From assembly GCF_014194695.1 (NCBI RefSeq), contig NZ_JACIAH010000005.1, forward strand, positions 124,001 to 188,000: a stretch of DNA of 64,000 nt, written 5' to 3'. The notes beneath the pieces were generated by a model that was not told the origin of the DNA, ran no database searches, and saw only the letters and a program-made list of their open reading frames with translations. Origin of the DNA: Rhizobium sp. BK399. GTDB taxonomy: Bacteria; Pseudomonadota; Alphaproteobacteria; Rhizobiales; Rhizobiaceae. Below, piece after piece: positions 1-10,632 of this stretch; within the stretch, counting starts at the first letter, position 1, and every line of letters begins with the position of its first letter. Made by a program: the position numbers and the translations under genes.

Positions 1-468
1 GAACTCATGTCCCGGCAAGGCAGCGTGCGGGTTAGGCCGACCGCCCGTCGCGATCACGATGGTCTTGGCGGTCACCGTCTTGCCGGTATTGACCAGTCGA
101 ACAGTATGCGCGTCAACCAGCTCAGCGCGCGTTTCCAGTATCTCGGCGTTAGCGCCAGCGAGGCCCTTCTTGTAGAGCCCTTCCAGACGCGCGATTTCGT
201 TGTCCTTCGCGGCGATCAGTTTCTTCCAATCGAACGAACTCGCACCCACCGTCCAGCCGAAACCGGCGGCGTCCTCGAAATGCTCGTGGAACTGGGCCGC
301 ATAGACAAAGAGCTTTTTGGGCACGCAGCCACGGATCACACAGGTTCCGCCGTAGCGGTACTCCTCGGCAATCGCGACCTTGTTACCGAGCGATGCTGCA
401 ACGCGGGCGCTTCGTACACCTCCCGATCCGCCGCCAATGACAAAAAGATCGTAATCGTAGGACGTCAT
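1..468 (-). CDS. gor: Glutathione reductase, N-terminal part (runs off left edge)
   Basis: NADPH-dependent reduction of glutathione disulfide in the cytoplasm. The visible 156 codons start at an ATG at 468 and stay open to the edge. They show the FAD-binding GGGSGG Rossmann motif near residue 12 and the redox-active disulfide motif GGTCVIRGCVPKK around residues 41-53, whose CxxxxC spacing is diagnostic of class I flavoprotein disulfide reductases. The GCVPKK form fits glutathione reductase better than lipoamide dehydrogenase. The C-terminal half, including the His-Glu active site, lies outside the window. It sits downstream of the DUF2059 gene on the same strand, with a terminator between them. 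Confidence 0.93.
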   Translation of the reverse strand, partial: MTSYDYDLFVIGGGSGGVRSARVAASLGNKVAIAEEYRYGGTCVIRGCVPKKLFVYAAQFHEHFEDAAGFGWTVGASSFDWKKLIAAKDNEIARLEGLYKKGLAGANAEILETRAELVDAHTVRLVNTGKTVTAKTIVIATGGRPNPHAALPGHEF

Positions 469-533
469 GAGAAGCTCCGGATGAAATCGGCTGGAAAGGT
501 GAAATTGATATAGTATCGACCACCGTAAAAACA

Positions 534-557
534 AAAGCCCGGACGATGCCGGGCTTT
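534..557 (-). terminator. Rho-independent terminator after the DUF2059 gene
   Basis: A perfect 9-bp stem, AAAGCCCGG paired with CCGGGCTTT around the 6-nt loop ACGATG. Read on the minus strand it is followed by a T-rich run. It separates the secreted-protein gene ending at 578 from gor starting at 468, so gor probably has its own promoter. Confidence 0.85.
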
Positions 558-577
558 CGATCTCTTACAGGTACAGC

Positions 578-1165
578 TTACGGCTTCGGCTTTGGGGCCG
601 GCGCGGCGGGCTTCGGTGCCGTCGTTGCGGCCGGGTTGGCCGGATCGGCGGCCGGCGGCGGAGCCTTGATGACCTTGGCAAGCTCGGTGCTGGTCTGCTT
701 CTGCAAATCACGGGAGATACCCTGTGCCCAGATATCAGCCGCCTTCACGGTTTCGCGAGATGCGATCGGGCCATCCTTCAGCAGCTTCTTGCCGACTTCC
801 GAGTTGTAGAACTCGGCGATTGCGTTGAGTTCTTCGACCGAGAATGCCTTGGCATAGGTCAGAGCGGCTTCCTTTTCGAGATCGGCGCGACGCGGTGCAA
901 GTGCCAGCGCCTGCTTATCGACCTCAGCCGTGATGGCATCCTGGTAGTTCGGAGAATCCTGGATCAGGTCGGCCTTCAGGCGCTCGGCGAGGCCCGGCAG
1001 GATGTTGTCGAACTGCGCGGTTGCACCGATCGCGTCGATAGCGGCGCGGGCTGCCTTCAGCTGCTCCGGAGATGCTTCCTGCGCGTGTGCGACAGAGCCG
1101 AATGCAACGCCCGAAAGAATAACGGTCGCAGCAGCAAAACGGCCAAGACCTGCAAATTTAATCAT
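578..1165 (-). CDS. Secreted DUF2059 family protein
   Basis: A 195-residue exported protein. Residues 1-29 are a Sec signal peptide ending VAHAQ. The mature part is helical and contains the DUF2059 signature region FSVEELNAIAEFYNSEVGKKLL at roughly residues 108-130. The last 35 residues are a Pro/Ala/Lys tail. The ATG at 1165 was chosen because AGGAG lies 11 nt upstream; an in-frame TTG at 1174 is too close to that site. The function of the family is unknown. It is downstream of rpiA on the same strand with a 17-bp gap, so co-transcription is likely. Confidence 0.85.
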   Translation of the reverse strand: MIKFAGLGRFAAATVILSGVAFGSVAHAQEASPEQLKAARAAIDAIGATAQFDNILPGLAERLKADLIQDSPNYQDAITAEVDKQALALAPRRADLEKEAALTYAKAFSVEELNAIAEFYNSEVGKKLLKDGPIASRETVKAADIWAQGISRDLQKQTSTELAKVIKAPPPAADPANPAATTAPKPAAPAPKPKP

Positions 1166-1182
1166 GAGTTTCAATGCTCCTG

Positions 1183-1881
1183 TTACCTGTTCGCCCGCAG
1201 CGTGCGTGCACCTGCTGGACCAGCAATGATCGCAAGCGCCGCCATATTGAGAAAGAGCCCGTGTTCAACGACTCCGGGTATTGAATTCAGCTCGTTTGAA
1301 AGCGCCTCTGCATCAGGAATGCGGCCAAAAGATGCATCGATGATGTAGTGGCCGCCGTCCGTCATGAAGTCTCCGCCTCCGGATTGGCGCAGCGCCAAGC
1401 CGCCGCTCAATCCCAGTTTCGAAGCCTTCTTTTCAATTGCCATACGCGTCGACACGAGTCCGAACGGATTGACCTCGATCGGCAACGGAAATGCGCCGAG
1501 CGTCTCGACCAGTTTGCTTTCGTCGGCAATAACGATCATGCGCTGAGATGCCGCGGCCACAATCTTCTCGCGCAACAACGCACCGCCGCCGCCCTTGATG
1601 AGTGTCAGGTCGGAATCGACCTCGTCCGCGCCATCGATCGTCAGATCGAGTTCCGGCAACTCATCGAGCGACTTCAGCGGAACGCCGAGCTCGACGCAAA
1701 GCCTAGCCGTGCGTTCCGAAGTTGGTACACCTTCGACCTTGAAGCCGGTCGCAACCTTTTCCGCGAGCAGCCGAACAAACTCCTCGGCAGTGCTTCCCGT
1801 TCCGATTCCAAGCCGCATGCCGTATTCGACATGAGCAAGTGCGGCCTCAGCGGCCTTGATCTTCATTTCGCGGGCATCCAT
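1183..1881 (-). CDS. rpiA: Ribose-5-phosphate isomerase A
   Basis: Interconverts ribose-5-phosphate and ribulose-5-phosphate in the non-oxidative pentose phosphate pathway. The 232-residue product shows the RpiA motifs in order: [12 protein letters not shown] near residues 25-36, the DGADEVD substrate-binding loop, and [12 protein letters not shown] carrying the catalytic Glu and Lys. Length matches the family. The ATG at 1881 gives the usual rhizobial N-terminus [15 protein letters not shown]; a longer frame to 1959 adds residues not seen in the family. It is divergent from gph. Confidence 0.95.
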   Translation of the reverse strand: MDAREMKIKAAEAALAHVEYGMRLGIGTGSTAEEFVRLLAEKVATGFKVEGVPTSERTARLCVELGVPLKSLDELPELDLTIDGADEVDSDLTLIKGGGGALLREKIVAAASQRMIVIADESKLVETLGAFPLPIEVNPFGLVSTRMAIEKKASKLGLSGGLALRQSGGGDFMTDGGHYIIDASFGRIPDAEALSNELNSIPGVVEHGLFLNMAALAIIAGPAGARTLRANR

Positions 1882-2071
1882 GCGCCGCTGACTCCGATTA
1901 TTGCGTTGGATGTGCTGTTTACACGGCTCGCTTGCCAAACGAAAGCCAAAATAGCGCAATGATTTTCGAAAAGCCGTGGGGAATACAACTCGTCGGCTTT
2001 GCCGCGAAACGTTGCTTTTCCCGCCCTCATCACCTACTGCCTGATGACATCATTTCCGAAAGGCGAAATCC

Positions 2072-2779
2072 TTGACCCCTTCCCTAGTTGTATTCGATCT
2101 CGATGGGACACTACTCGACACTCATGCCGATCTTGTCGAGAGCCTGAACCATACGATCGCCGCGATCGGTGTGGCGCCAGTCGGCTACGACGACTTGACT
2201 CATCTCGTCGGACACGGCGCCAAGGTCATGATCGAGCGGGCGTGCAGTTTACGGGGACATCCGTTGTCACAGGAGCAACTTCCCGGCCTCCTTGACCGCT
2301 TCATCGCGCACTACACCGACAACATGCCGGGACATACAGCTCCTTATCCCGGTCTTGTCGAGGCGATGGATCAATTGAAGAGCGCCGGCTGCAAGCTTGC
2401 CGTTTGCACCAACAAGCTCGAAGGGCTGGCACGCAGCCTGATCGAGAAACTTGAGCTTACCCACTACTTCGACGCAATTACCGGCGGAGATACCTTCACG
2501 GTCAGAAAGCCGGACGCCCAGCATCTCCTCGGTACGATCGAGCGCGCCGGCGGTGATGCCCGCAATTCCGTCATGATCGGCGATAGCATCAACGACATTC
2601 TTGTCGCGCGAAATGCTGGTGTTCCCTCGATCGCCGTACCGTTCGGCTATTCCGACGCGCCCGTCGAGACCCTTGGACCAACCCGCGTGATCACGCACTT
2701 CAAGGAACTTACGCCAGCGCTCGTCGACGAGCTGATCACGGATTTCACTGCTGCAAGGCCGACGGCTGCGGCAGGCTGA
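2072..2779 (+). CDS. gph: Phosphoglycolate phosphatase, HAD family
   Basis: Hydrolyses 2-phosphoglycolate, a by-product of DNA 3'-end repair and of oxygenation chemistry. The 235-residue protein has all HAD motifs: DLDGTLLDT near residues 9-17 with the nucleophile Asp, motif II TNK, the conserved KPDAQHL lysine, and GDSINDI with the Mg-binding acids. The start is TTG at 2072; no ATG or GTG is available in frame before the DxDGT motif, and AAGGCG lies upstream. Substrate is assigned by family resemblance, so a related HAD phosphatase remains possible. Confidence 0.85.
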   Translation: MTPSLVVFDLDGTLLDTHADLVESLNHTIAAIGVAPVGYDDLTHLVGHGAKVMIERACSLRGHPLSQEQLPGLLDRFIAHYTDNMPGHTAPYPGLVEAMDQLKSAGCKLAVCTNKLEGLARSLIEKLELTHYFDAITGGDTFTVRKPDAQHLLGTIERAGGDARNSVMIGDSINDILVARNAGVPSIAVPFGYSDAPVETLGPTRVITHFKELTPALVDELITDFTAARPTAAAG

Positions 2780-2787
2780 CACGAACG

Positions 2788-2816
2788 AAAAAGGCGGCTC
2801 AACGGCCGCCTTTTTC
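2788..2816. terminator. Bidirectional terminator between gph and the L,D-transpeptidase
   Basis: AAAAAGGCGG pairs with CCGCCTTTTT around a short loop, giving an A-run on one side and a T-run on the other. It lies between convergent genes ending at 2779 and 2837 and can serve both. Confidence 0.85.
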
Positions 2817-2836
2817 TTATCATGCGCTTAGCGCGA

Positions 2837-4735
2837 TCATATCTGCGCGCCACGTGCCTTCGTCGTGGCGTCGAATGCCTTCTGAACGTAAGCGTCGCGA
2901 CCGTAGACATCGTCGAAATACTGTACGACGCCATCCTTATTCGGCCAGGCAGTGAAGTAAGCGACGTATACCGGTATCTTCTGCGGAACCTGCAGAGCGT
3001 GGTTCTTGCCGATAGCAATTTCCTTGCCGATCTGATCCACCGACGTGTTCAGTACCGCCGCCGCCATCGCACGCGGTTCGGCGAGACGGACGCAACCGTG
3101 GCTGAGTGCGCGCATGTCCCGCTTGAAGAAGCTCTTCGAGGGTGTGTCATGCATGTAGATCGCATGCGCATTCGGGAAAAGGATCTTGAGTTCGCCAAGC
3201 GCATTGTCGTCGCTCGGCGGCTGGCGCACGGAGACGTTGGTCGTCGAGCCGTACCAATCGACGCTGGACGACGCTACAGCGCGGCCACCAACAGTTACCT
3301 CGTAGCCCATCCGGTCCAAATAACTCGGGTCCGAGCGCAGACGCGGCAGCATTTCGTTGATGATGATAGACTGCGGCACGCCCCAGAACGGGTTGAACTC
3401 GACCGTCTCGATCTGATCCTGGAAGAAGAACGTCTGGTGCGACGGCTGACCGATCACCACGCGCATCGACAACTGCTCCTTGTTGTCGTTGTGGTAGTAA
3501 ACCATGTAGGCCGGCTGGTTGATAAAGACGTAGCGCGAGCCGAGATCGTTAGGCAGCCAACGCGCCTGCTCCATGGCGACGATCAACTTCTCGATCTTCG
3601 AAGCGTTACTGTCGCCACCGGTCATGATACGGACCGTGGCTTGGCCAACGACTCCGTCGGGCTTAAGCCCATGCTCCTTTTGGAAACCTTCGACGAGCGC
3701 GACGATCTCCGCTGAATATTCGGTGCTGCCGGTATATGCGGCAAGTGTTGCCGCATGCTCGGCCTTCAGCGCTGCCGAACCGTGCTTGTCAATCGCCTTC
3801 ACGATATTCGGGATTTCGGAAGAGTTGTCGCCTGGGCGAAGCAATCCGTTCAGAGCAATGTCGATGCGGTCGCCGCCTGCGCCCTCCGCCTGCAGCTTCG
3901 CCAATTCGCTTTCGAGCGCGACAAACTGCGGACCATCCGGCGTCCGGCTTTTGAGATAAGCAGCCGCATCCGGGCTCATGCGGGCAAGCTTGAGGACCGG
4001 GGCAAGGTTCACATCCTTGCGCTTGAAGTCATGGTAGCCGGAGAGCTTGTTCGGATCGACGCGACCGCGAAGGGTATCCTGCACATAGGCAAGAACTTTG
4101 GCCGAAAGCTCCAACTCGAATTGGGTCAGTGCACGATCGCGGTTGGCAGGGTCAGGATTGGCGGGGTCTTCGGTCGGCATCTGGACGGCATAGTCGGCCG
4201 GATCGAGACCAACCGACGCAGCATTCGACAACACGTCCATCGCTGCCTTGGCGCGATCGTTGACGTCCGTCCCGGTGAGCCAGACCAGCGGATTCTTGAT
4301 GTCGCCATAGTAGGCCTCAAGCGCTTTGGCGACCTCGACGGGAGCGCGCACCTTTGCCTCGATGAGGAAGCGGCGCTGCACCGACGGCATGGTCTCAGTC
4401 GCAGCCGAAGCGTCGGCAACTGCACCCGTGACGACAGGATCGGTAAACTTGCCGGTATCGACGAAGCGCATCGCGTCGGGCTGGTAGGTGTAATAGCGCG
4501 GGCTGGAAACTTTCGGCAGCGGCGTATCTGGAGCGGACTGAAGATACGAAGGAACGGACGCTCTCGGATTGACAATCGTGCCCTGGTTCCGGGCGCGATC
4601 GCCGCGGATCATATCCATCAGCGTATAGGCGTTCGCGGGCGCGACGCCCATCACGGCCATACCGCAGGAAAGCGCGAGTGCGGAAACCGCACTTTTCAAA
4701 AGGAATGTCATGCTTTTATCCAGTCCCAGTGTCAT
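2837..4735 (-). CDS. L,D-transpeptidase with peptidoglycan-binding domain (YcbB/LdtD type)
   Basis: A periplasmic enzyme expected to form 3-3 cross-links in peptidoglycan. The 632-residue product begins with a signal peptide ending PANA, followed by a scaffold region (about 95-300), a PG_binding_1 module (about 340-390, containing FQKEHGLKPDGVVGQATVR) and a YkuD catalytic domain. The catalytic motif SHGCVRL is intact, with the nucleophile Cys near residue 548. Rhizobiales rely heavily on such enzymes for polar growth. The start could be the ATG at 4735 or the ATG at 4711; both retain the signal peptide. It ends against gph at a shared terminator. Confidence 0.9.
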   Translation of the reverse strand: MTLGLDKSMTFLLKSAVSALALSCGMAVMGVAPANAYTLMDMIRGDRARNQGTIVNPRASVPSYLQSAPDTPLPKVSSPRYYTYQPDAMRFVDTGKFTDPVVTGAVADASAATETMPSVQRRFLIEAKVRAPVEVAKALEAYYGDIKNPLVWLTGTDVNDRAKAAMDVLSNAASVGLDPADYAVQMPTEDPANPDPANRDRALTQFELELSAKVLAYVQDTLRGRVDPNKLSGYHDFKRKDVNLAPVLKLARMSPDAAAYLKSRTPDGPQFVALESELAKLQAEGAGGDRIDIALNGLLRPGDNSSEIPNIVKAIDKHGSAALKAEHAATLAAYTGSTEYSAEIVALVEGFQKEHGLKPDGVVGQATVRIMTGGDSNASKIEKLIVAMEQARWLPNDLGSRYVFINQPAYMVYYHNDNKEQLSMRVVIGQPSHQTFFFQDQIETVEFNPFWGVPQSIIINEMLPRLRSDPSYLDRMGYEVTVGGRAVASSSVDWYGSTTNVSVRQPPSDDNALGELKILFPNAHAIYMHDTPSKSFFKRDMRALSHGCVRLAEPRAMAAAVLNTSVDQIGKEIAIGKNHALQVPQKIPVYVAYFTAWPNKDGVVQYFDDVYGRDAYVQKAFDATTKARGAQI

Positions 4736-5104
4736 GCTGTCTTCAAAATAACGGGCGCGGCCCGCCTCAGAACTCGTTTTATCCGGCGCGAGCGTCACAT
4801 GGCAGAAAGCGGTCGAAGCCGCCAGCCTGCGCCTACTCAACTCAAAGTAACGCGAATAACGCTAACGTCAGCCTTCAGTTCACACAAAATTCTGAAATTA
4901 TTGGTTAATTTTTTACTTTATTTTCGCCTTTAGACACAGTGGCCAAAAAGACGCTGAATGATAAAAATTCAGACGTGTCTAAAAGATCACTGACCCCCAT
5001 GAATAACCTGAATCGCCAATTCATGTTTCTTTCCAGAACGGTTTTCTTCGGCCCGTTTCGGACCTATAAGACCGCATCTCTGAGAGGCACCGCGACAGAA
5101 AGGC
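4736..5104. promoter_or_regulatory. Divergent promoter region between the L,D-transpeptidase and fumC
   Basis: A 369-bp gap with a markedly AT-rich core around 4860-4990. It carries a 9-bp inverted repeat, TTTAGACAC at 4929-4937 and GTGTCTAAA at 4975-4983. Nested inside is a second dyad, CTGAAT at 4954-4959 and ATTCAG at 4967-4972. No protein gene is apparent. The dyads could be operator sites or a transcript hairpin for either gene; no regulator can be named. Confidence 0.55.
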
Positions 5105-6502
5105 ATGGCCATGACCTCCACCCGTACCGAGACAGATACGTTCGGCCCGATCGAAGTCCAGAATGACAGATATTGGGGCGCGCAAGCGCAGCGTTCCCTT
5201 GGCAATTTCAAGATCGGCTGGGAGAAGCAACCACTTTCGATCGTCCGCGCGCTCGGTATCGTCAAGCAGGCCGCTGCACGCGCGAATATGGCACTCGGAC
5301 AACTCAATCCTGAGGTCGGCAACGCCATTGTCGATGCGGCACAGGAAGTCATCGACGGCAAGCTCGACGACCACTTCCCCCTCGTCGTCTGGCAGACTGG
5401 CTCCGGCACGCAGTCGAACATGAATGCCAACGAAGTAATCTCCAATCGAGCCATCGAAATGCTCGGCGGTGTCATGGGTTCGAAGAAGCCGGTGCATCCA
5501 AACGATCACGTGAATATGAGCCAGTCGTCGAACGATACCTATCCGACGGCAATGCACATCGCCTGCGCGGAACAGATCGTGCGTCAGCTTCTGCCGAGCC
5601 TGAAGCATCTTCACGCCGCGCTCGACATGAAGGTCACCGAATTCAGCCACATCATCAAGATCGGCCGCACCCATACGCAGGATGCAACGCCATTGACCCT
5701 TGGTCAGGAATTCTCCGGTTACGCGGCCCAGGTTGGCTCCGCAATCAAGCGCATTGAACTGACCCTGCCCGGCCTCTGCGAACTCGCTCAGGGTGGCACC
5801 GCCGTCGGCACCGGCCTCAACGCGCCAATCGGCTTTGCCGAGAAAGTCGCCGACGAAATTGCCGAAATTACCGGCCTTCCCTTTGTGACGGCCCCGAATA
5901 AGTTCGAAGCGCTGGCGGCACATGACTCCATGGTGTTCAGCCACGGCGCCATCAATGCGGCCGCGGCGGCGCTCTTCAAGATCGCCAACGACATCCGCCT
6001 ACTGGGTTCCGGCCCGCGCGCCGGCCTCGGTGAACTCGCCCTGCCGGAAAACGAGCCCGGCTCCTCCATCATGCCGGGCAAGGTCAACCCGACGCAGTGC
6101 GAAGCGCTGACCCAAGTCTGCGTGCACATCTTCGGCAACAACGCGGCGCTCACCTTCGCCGACAGCCAGGGCCACTTCGAACTCAACGTCTACAACCCGA
6201 TGATGGCCTACAATTTCCTCCAGTCGGTGCAGTTACTCGGTGACGCCGCCGTTTCCTTCACGGACAACTGCGTCGTCGGCATCGAGGCCCGCGAGGACAA
6301 CATCAAGGCGGGACTCGAACGCTCGCTGATGTTGGTTACGGCACTCGCTCCGAAAATTGGCTATGACAACGCCGCCAAGATCGCCAAGACGGCACACAAG
6401 AACGGCACGACTCTGAAGGAGGAAGCCTTGGCGAGCGGTCTCGTCACCGTAGAGGAATACGACACGATCGTGCGCCCCGAGACAATGATCGGCCCTAAAT
6501 AA
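5105..6502 (+). CDS. fumC: Fumarate hydratase, class II
   Basis: Iron-independent TCA-cycle fumarase converting fumarate to malate, a cytoplasmic homotetramer. The 465-residue length is typical. The superfamily signature [11 protein letters not shown] is at about residues 319-329, with the upstream conserved blocks [14 protein letters not shown] and [16 protein letters not shown]. The start is the ATG at 5105, preceded by GAAAGG; an ATG two codons later is possible. It is followed by a terminator and then by an unrelated class I fumarase. Confidence 0.96.
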   Translation: MAMTSTRTETDTFGPIEVQNDRYWGAQAQRSLGNFKIGWEKQPLSIVRALGIVKQAAARANMALGQLNPEVGNAIVDAAQEVIDGKLDDHFPLVVWQTGSGTQSNMNANEVISNRAIEMLGGVMGSKKPVHPNDHVNMSQSSNDTYPTAMHIACAEQIVRQLLPSLKHLHAALDMKVTEFSHIIKIGRTHTQDATPLTLGQEFSGYAAQVGSAIKRIELTLPGLCELAQGGTAVGTGLNAPIGFAEKVADEIAEITGLPFVTAPNKFEALAAHDSMVFSHGAINAAAAALFKIANDIRLLGSGPRAGLGELALPENEPGSSIMPGKVNPTQCEALTQVCVHIFGNNAALTFADSQGHFELNVYNPMMAYNFLQSVQLLGDAAVSFTDNCVVGIEAREDNIKAGLERSLMLVTALAPKIGYDNAAKIAKTAHKNGTTLKEEALASGLVTVEEYDTIVRPETMIGPK

Positions 6503-6530
6503 ATCCGCCTAGCGGCCTGATCGACCAGTT

Positions 6531-6556
6531 GACACCGCCGCCCGCGCGGCGGTGTC
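6531..6556 (+). terminator. Terminator after fumC
   Basis: GACACCGCCG pairs with CGGCGGTGTC around a 6-nt loop; a modest T-rich stretch follows. It separates the two fumarase genes, suggesting independent transcription. Confidence 0.7.
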
Positions 6557-6661
6557 TTTGCGAATTTTCATGAGTAAAGCAGACAAGTTTTAGAATTATT
6601 GCAATTGCGAAGACGCCCGAATAGACCATCTGCGATTTCGGTCCGCATGAAAGGTCCTTCA

Positions 6662-8269
<1,608 letters not shown>

Positions 8270-8275
8270 TCGACC

Positions 8276-8473
8276 TCAATGGACCGCCGCGGTCGTCGTA
8301 TGGTCGGCCGCGGTGGCTTTGGCAGCACCGACGGTCTCCTCCACCCTCACGCTGGCGAGAATCTCGTTGTGGAATATGCCCTCGAAGAAACCGTTCTGCT
8401 CGATCAAGGCGAGTGAGCCGGCAATGACTGCGGTGACGAGGATGATAGGCGAAGTGTGGCGAGACGTTTCCAT
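8276..8473 (-). CDS. Small single-pass membrane protein, unrecognised
   Basis: A predicted 65-residue protein with one hydrophobic segment at about residues 9-24 (PIILVTAVIAGSLALI) and a polar, threonine- and alanine-rich tail. The ATG at 8473 has a GGA-type ribosome site. It converges on the class I fumarase, whose stop lies 6 bp away. I do not recognise a family. The size and start signal make it plausible but not certain. Confidence 0.45.
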   Translation of the reverse strand: METSRHTSPIILVTAVIAGSLALIEQNGFFEGIFHNEILASVRVEETVGAAKATAADHTTTAAVH

Positions 8474-8824
8474 GATCTCATGCTTTCCGTTGGAGCTGTA
8501 TCGCTCGTTGGAAGCAACGTGCACCCTCTTGCCGATGCGCGATAGAGCGACCAATCGCGACCGACTGTCAACGAATTGGAAACGGTAAGAAACTCAACCA
8601 AAACGGTTGGTTGGATTTTTTATTTTTGTAACTCGCCTTTAAGGCGAGGCAATTGTCACGCTCTTCTAAATTCTCGAATAAAAATCAACGCGATAAACAT
8701 AGAAACGTTAAGGATGGCCAGATTTCGCATGTAATCATTGGTATATCCACCCTTAATCATTTCCCAATATTTGTAGTCTAAGCAATTAAAGACTGCATTA
8801 AACATTCAATTGAGGAGTAGTCGT
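8474..8824. promoter_or_regulatory. AT-rich divergent region upstream of the diguanylate cyclase
   Basis: A 351-bp non-coding region. It contains a near-perfect palindrome, CTCGCCTT-T-AAGGCGAG at 8632-8648, next to a run of T and A. A looser dyad, AACC-N5-GGTT, lies near 8597. The palindrome could be an operator or a short transcript hairpin. Nothing else is recognised. Confidence 0.45.
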
Positions 8825-9895
8825 ATGACGACGGCCGCGGCGCCAACTAGGGCGCAGGTTCCCGATGTGGCAGGTCAGATCACATTCGCGATGCGCTCCA
8901 TGGGCGTTGCGCCGATCCCACGCAATTACGAGCTCTTCTACGAGGCTTATATCGGCTCCAACCCGGCGCTAACGCGGGATCTTGCCGCACTCGGCAGCCA
9001 GGCCTCGCAGGAGGAACTGGACGCGCTCGGCGCACAATATTTTGCGCACAGCCCATCTCGTGTGTTCGACGACGTTCATGGCCGCATCGCCGCCGAGTTG
9101 GAGACGTTGCTCCGCGTCCTGCGCCAGGAGCAGACATCTCTCGAGAGCTACAACAAGCTGCTTGGCGAAACCTACAAGCGGATCAGCTCGAAAAACCATA
9201 CGAGTGTAGAGCTCATCGAAAACGCCCTTACCTTGCTGACTGAAGCAACCGGCGACACGATGGCCCACGGTGAACGCACGGTCGAGAACGTCGTCCAGCG
9301 CTCACAGGAAATGGACCAGGTTCGCAAGGAACTCGACGAGTACAAGCGTATCGCCAATACCGACTCCTTGACGCGCCTGTCGAACCGCCGCGCCTTCGAT
9401 GACCGCCTTGCCGGGGTCTTCAACAATCCCGCCATGCGCCCTGTCACCGCGCTGGTGCTCGCTGACATCGACAATTTCAAGAAGATCAACGACACCTATG
9501 GTCACCCTGTCGGTGACAAGATCCTCGCGACCGTCGCTTCGGTCATCCGTGCCAATGTCCGCCGCGATGTTTTTGTCGCCCGCACCGGCGGTGAGGAATT
9601 CGCGCTCATCATCGAGGGCAACACCGCCGAGGAAGTCATGAGCGCGGCCGAGCGCATCCGTCGCACACTGGAAACGACGCCCTTCACGAACTCGCGTACG
9701 AGGATCAACTACGGGCCAGTGACGGTATCGGTCGGCGTCTGCATGGCCTCCCATGCTGAAGACGCCGGCGAGCTCTACCACAAGGCCGACGTGGCGCTTT
9801 ACGGCGCCAAGAATTCCGGCCGCAACTGCAGCGTCCTTTTCGAAGACGGTATGCAGAAAGACTTCACAAAGAGCTGGCTGATCTACAAGGGCTAA
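8825..9895 (+). CDS. Diguanylate cyclase (GGDEF protein)
   Basis: Expected to make cyclic di-GMP from two GTP. The 356-residue protein has a uncharacterised helical N-terminal region (about 1-165) and a C-terminal GGDEF domain. The active motif is GGEEF at about residues 255-259, preceded by DIDNFKKINDTYGH, which supplies metal and nucleotide contacts. No transmembrane segment or EAL domain is seen, so it should be cytosolic. The canonical inhibitory RxxD site is not in register: the spacing before GGEEF is one residue longer. The ATG at 8825 has AGGAG 7 nt upstream. Confidence 0.9.
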   Translation: MTTAAAPTRAQVPDVAGQITFAMRSMGVAPIPRNYELFYEAYIGSNPALTRDLAALGSQASQEELDALGAQYFAHSPSRVFDDVHGRIAAELETLLRVLRQEQTSLESYNKLLGETYKRISSKNHTSVELIENALTLLTEATGDTMAHGERTVENVVQRSQEMDQVRKELDEYKRIANTDSLTRLSNRRAFDDRLAGVFNNPAMRPVTALVLADIDNFKKINDTYGHPVGDKILATVASVIRANVRRDVFVARTGGEEFALIIEGNTAEEVMSAAERIRRTLETTPFTNSRTRINYGPVTVSVGVCMASHAEDAGELYHKADVALYGAKNSGRNCSVLFEDGMQKDFTKSWLIYKG

Positions 9896-9970
9896 CCTCG
9901 GGACCTGGCAGCCTGGGCTGCCTTCATCCGCAACGTTCGTGAGACTGCCGCAAGCGCGAAAGCTCTGACG

Positions 9971-10582
9971 CTACCACATTGTCTTGGCTGCGCGCTCCGG
10001 CCACTCGCGATCATAGGTTTCGTAGTCGAAATCCCCGGTTGCCGCTTTCAGCATCATCCCGGGTGTCGGCAGGCTCTTCGGGTCAACGAATGTTTCCGGG
10101 TTCCATATCTCGGAACGGATCAGCGCCCGGGCGCATTGGAAATAGACCTCATTAATCGTGATGACGATCACCGTCCGCGGATGCTTTCCGTCCATCTCGA
10201 AGCTGGTCAGAACCGCTTCGTCATTCGTCACGACGCCCCGCCCGTTGATGCGCATCGTGGTGTTCGAGCCAGGAACGAGGAACATCAGCGCCAGGCGCGG
10301 GTCGCGCACGATATTGGAGAGCGAGTCGACGCGGTTGTTGCCACGCCAGTCCGGCATATGCAGCGTCCTATCGTCCACAATGCGCACGACGCCGCCGATG
10401 TCACCGCGCGGCGAACAGTCTAGTCCTTCGGGTCCCACCGTCGCCAGCGCCACGAAGGGTGATGCTTCGATCATCTCTCGGTAGAGAGGTGTCAGATAGT
10501 CCGTCACCTTGGCCACGGATGCCTGCGTCAGACCGCCAGCGTAGATCGCTGCGAGGTCCTCTACCGTTTCAATGATTTTCAT
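9971..10582 (-). CDS. Pyridoxamine 5'-phosphate oxidase-like FMN-binding protein
   Basis: A 203-residue flavin split-barrel protein of the putative pyridoxamine-phosphate-oxidase-related family. The N-terminal block PFVALATVGPEGLDCSPRGD and the following DWRGNNRVDSLSNI are characteristic of the subgroup first known from Deinococcus (DR2398-like). Members may bind FMN or heme; the physiological substrate is unknown, and it is not the PdxH of vitamin B6 synthesis. It is a single gene between the diguanylate cyclase and the hydrolase, with a usual ATG start. Confidence 0.8.
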   Translation of the reverse strand: MKIIETVEDLAAIYAGGLTQASVAKVTDYLTPLYREMIEASPFVALATVGPEGLDCSPRGDIGGVVRIVDDRTLHMPDWRGNNRVDSLSNIVRDPRLALMFLVPGSNTTMRINGRGVVTNDEAVLTSFEMDGKHPRTVIVITINEVYFQCARALIRSEIWNPETFVDPKSLPTPGMMLKAATGDFDYETYDREWPERAAKTMW

Positions 10583-10632
10583 GATTGTCCTGCCATGTTG
10601 TCGGAGGCGGCCTTTAGCTGCCTCACGTGACG

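Noticed and set aside
3755..4933. 392-codon plus-strand open frame opposite the L,D-transpeptidase
   Set aside because: Antisense to a gene with an intact SHGCVRL motif; no recognisable domain and no ribosome site.
9907..9922. GGCAGC-CTGG-GCTGCC hairpin after the diguanylate cyclase as a terminator
   Set aside because: Short stem with no T-run; too weak to list as a terminator.
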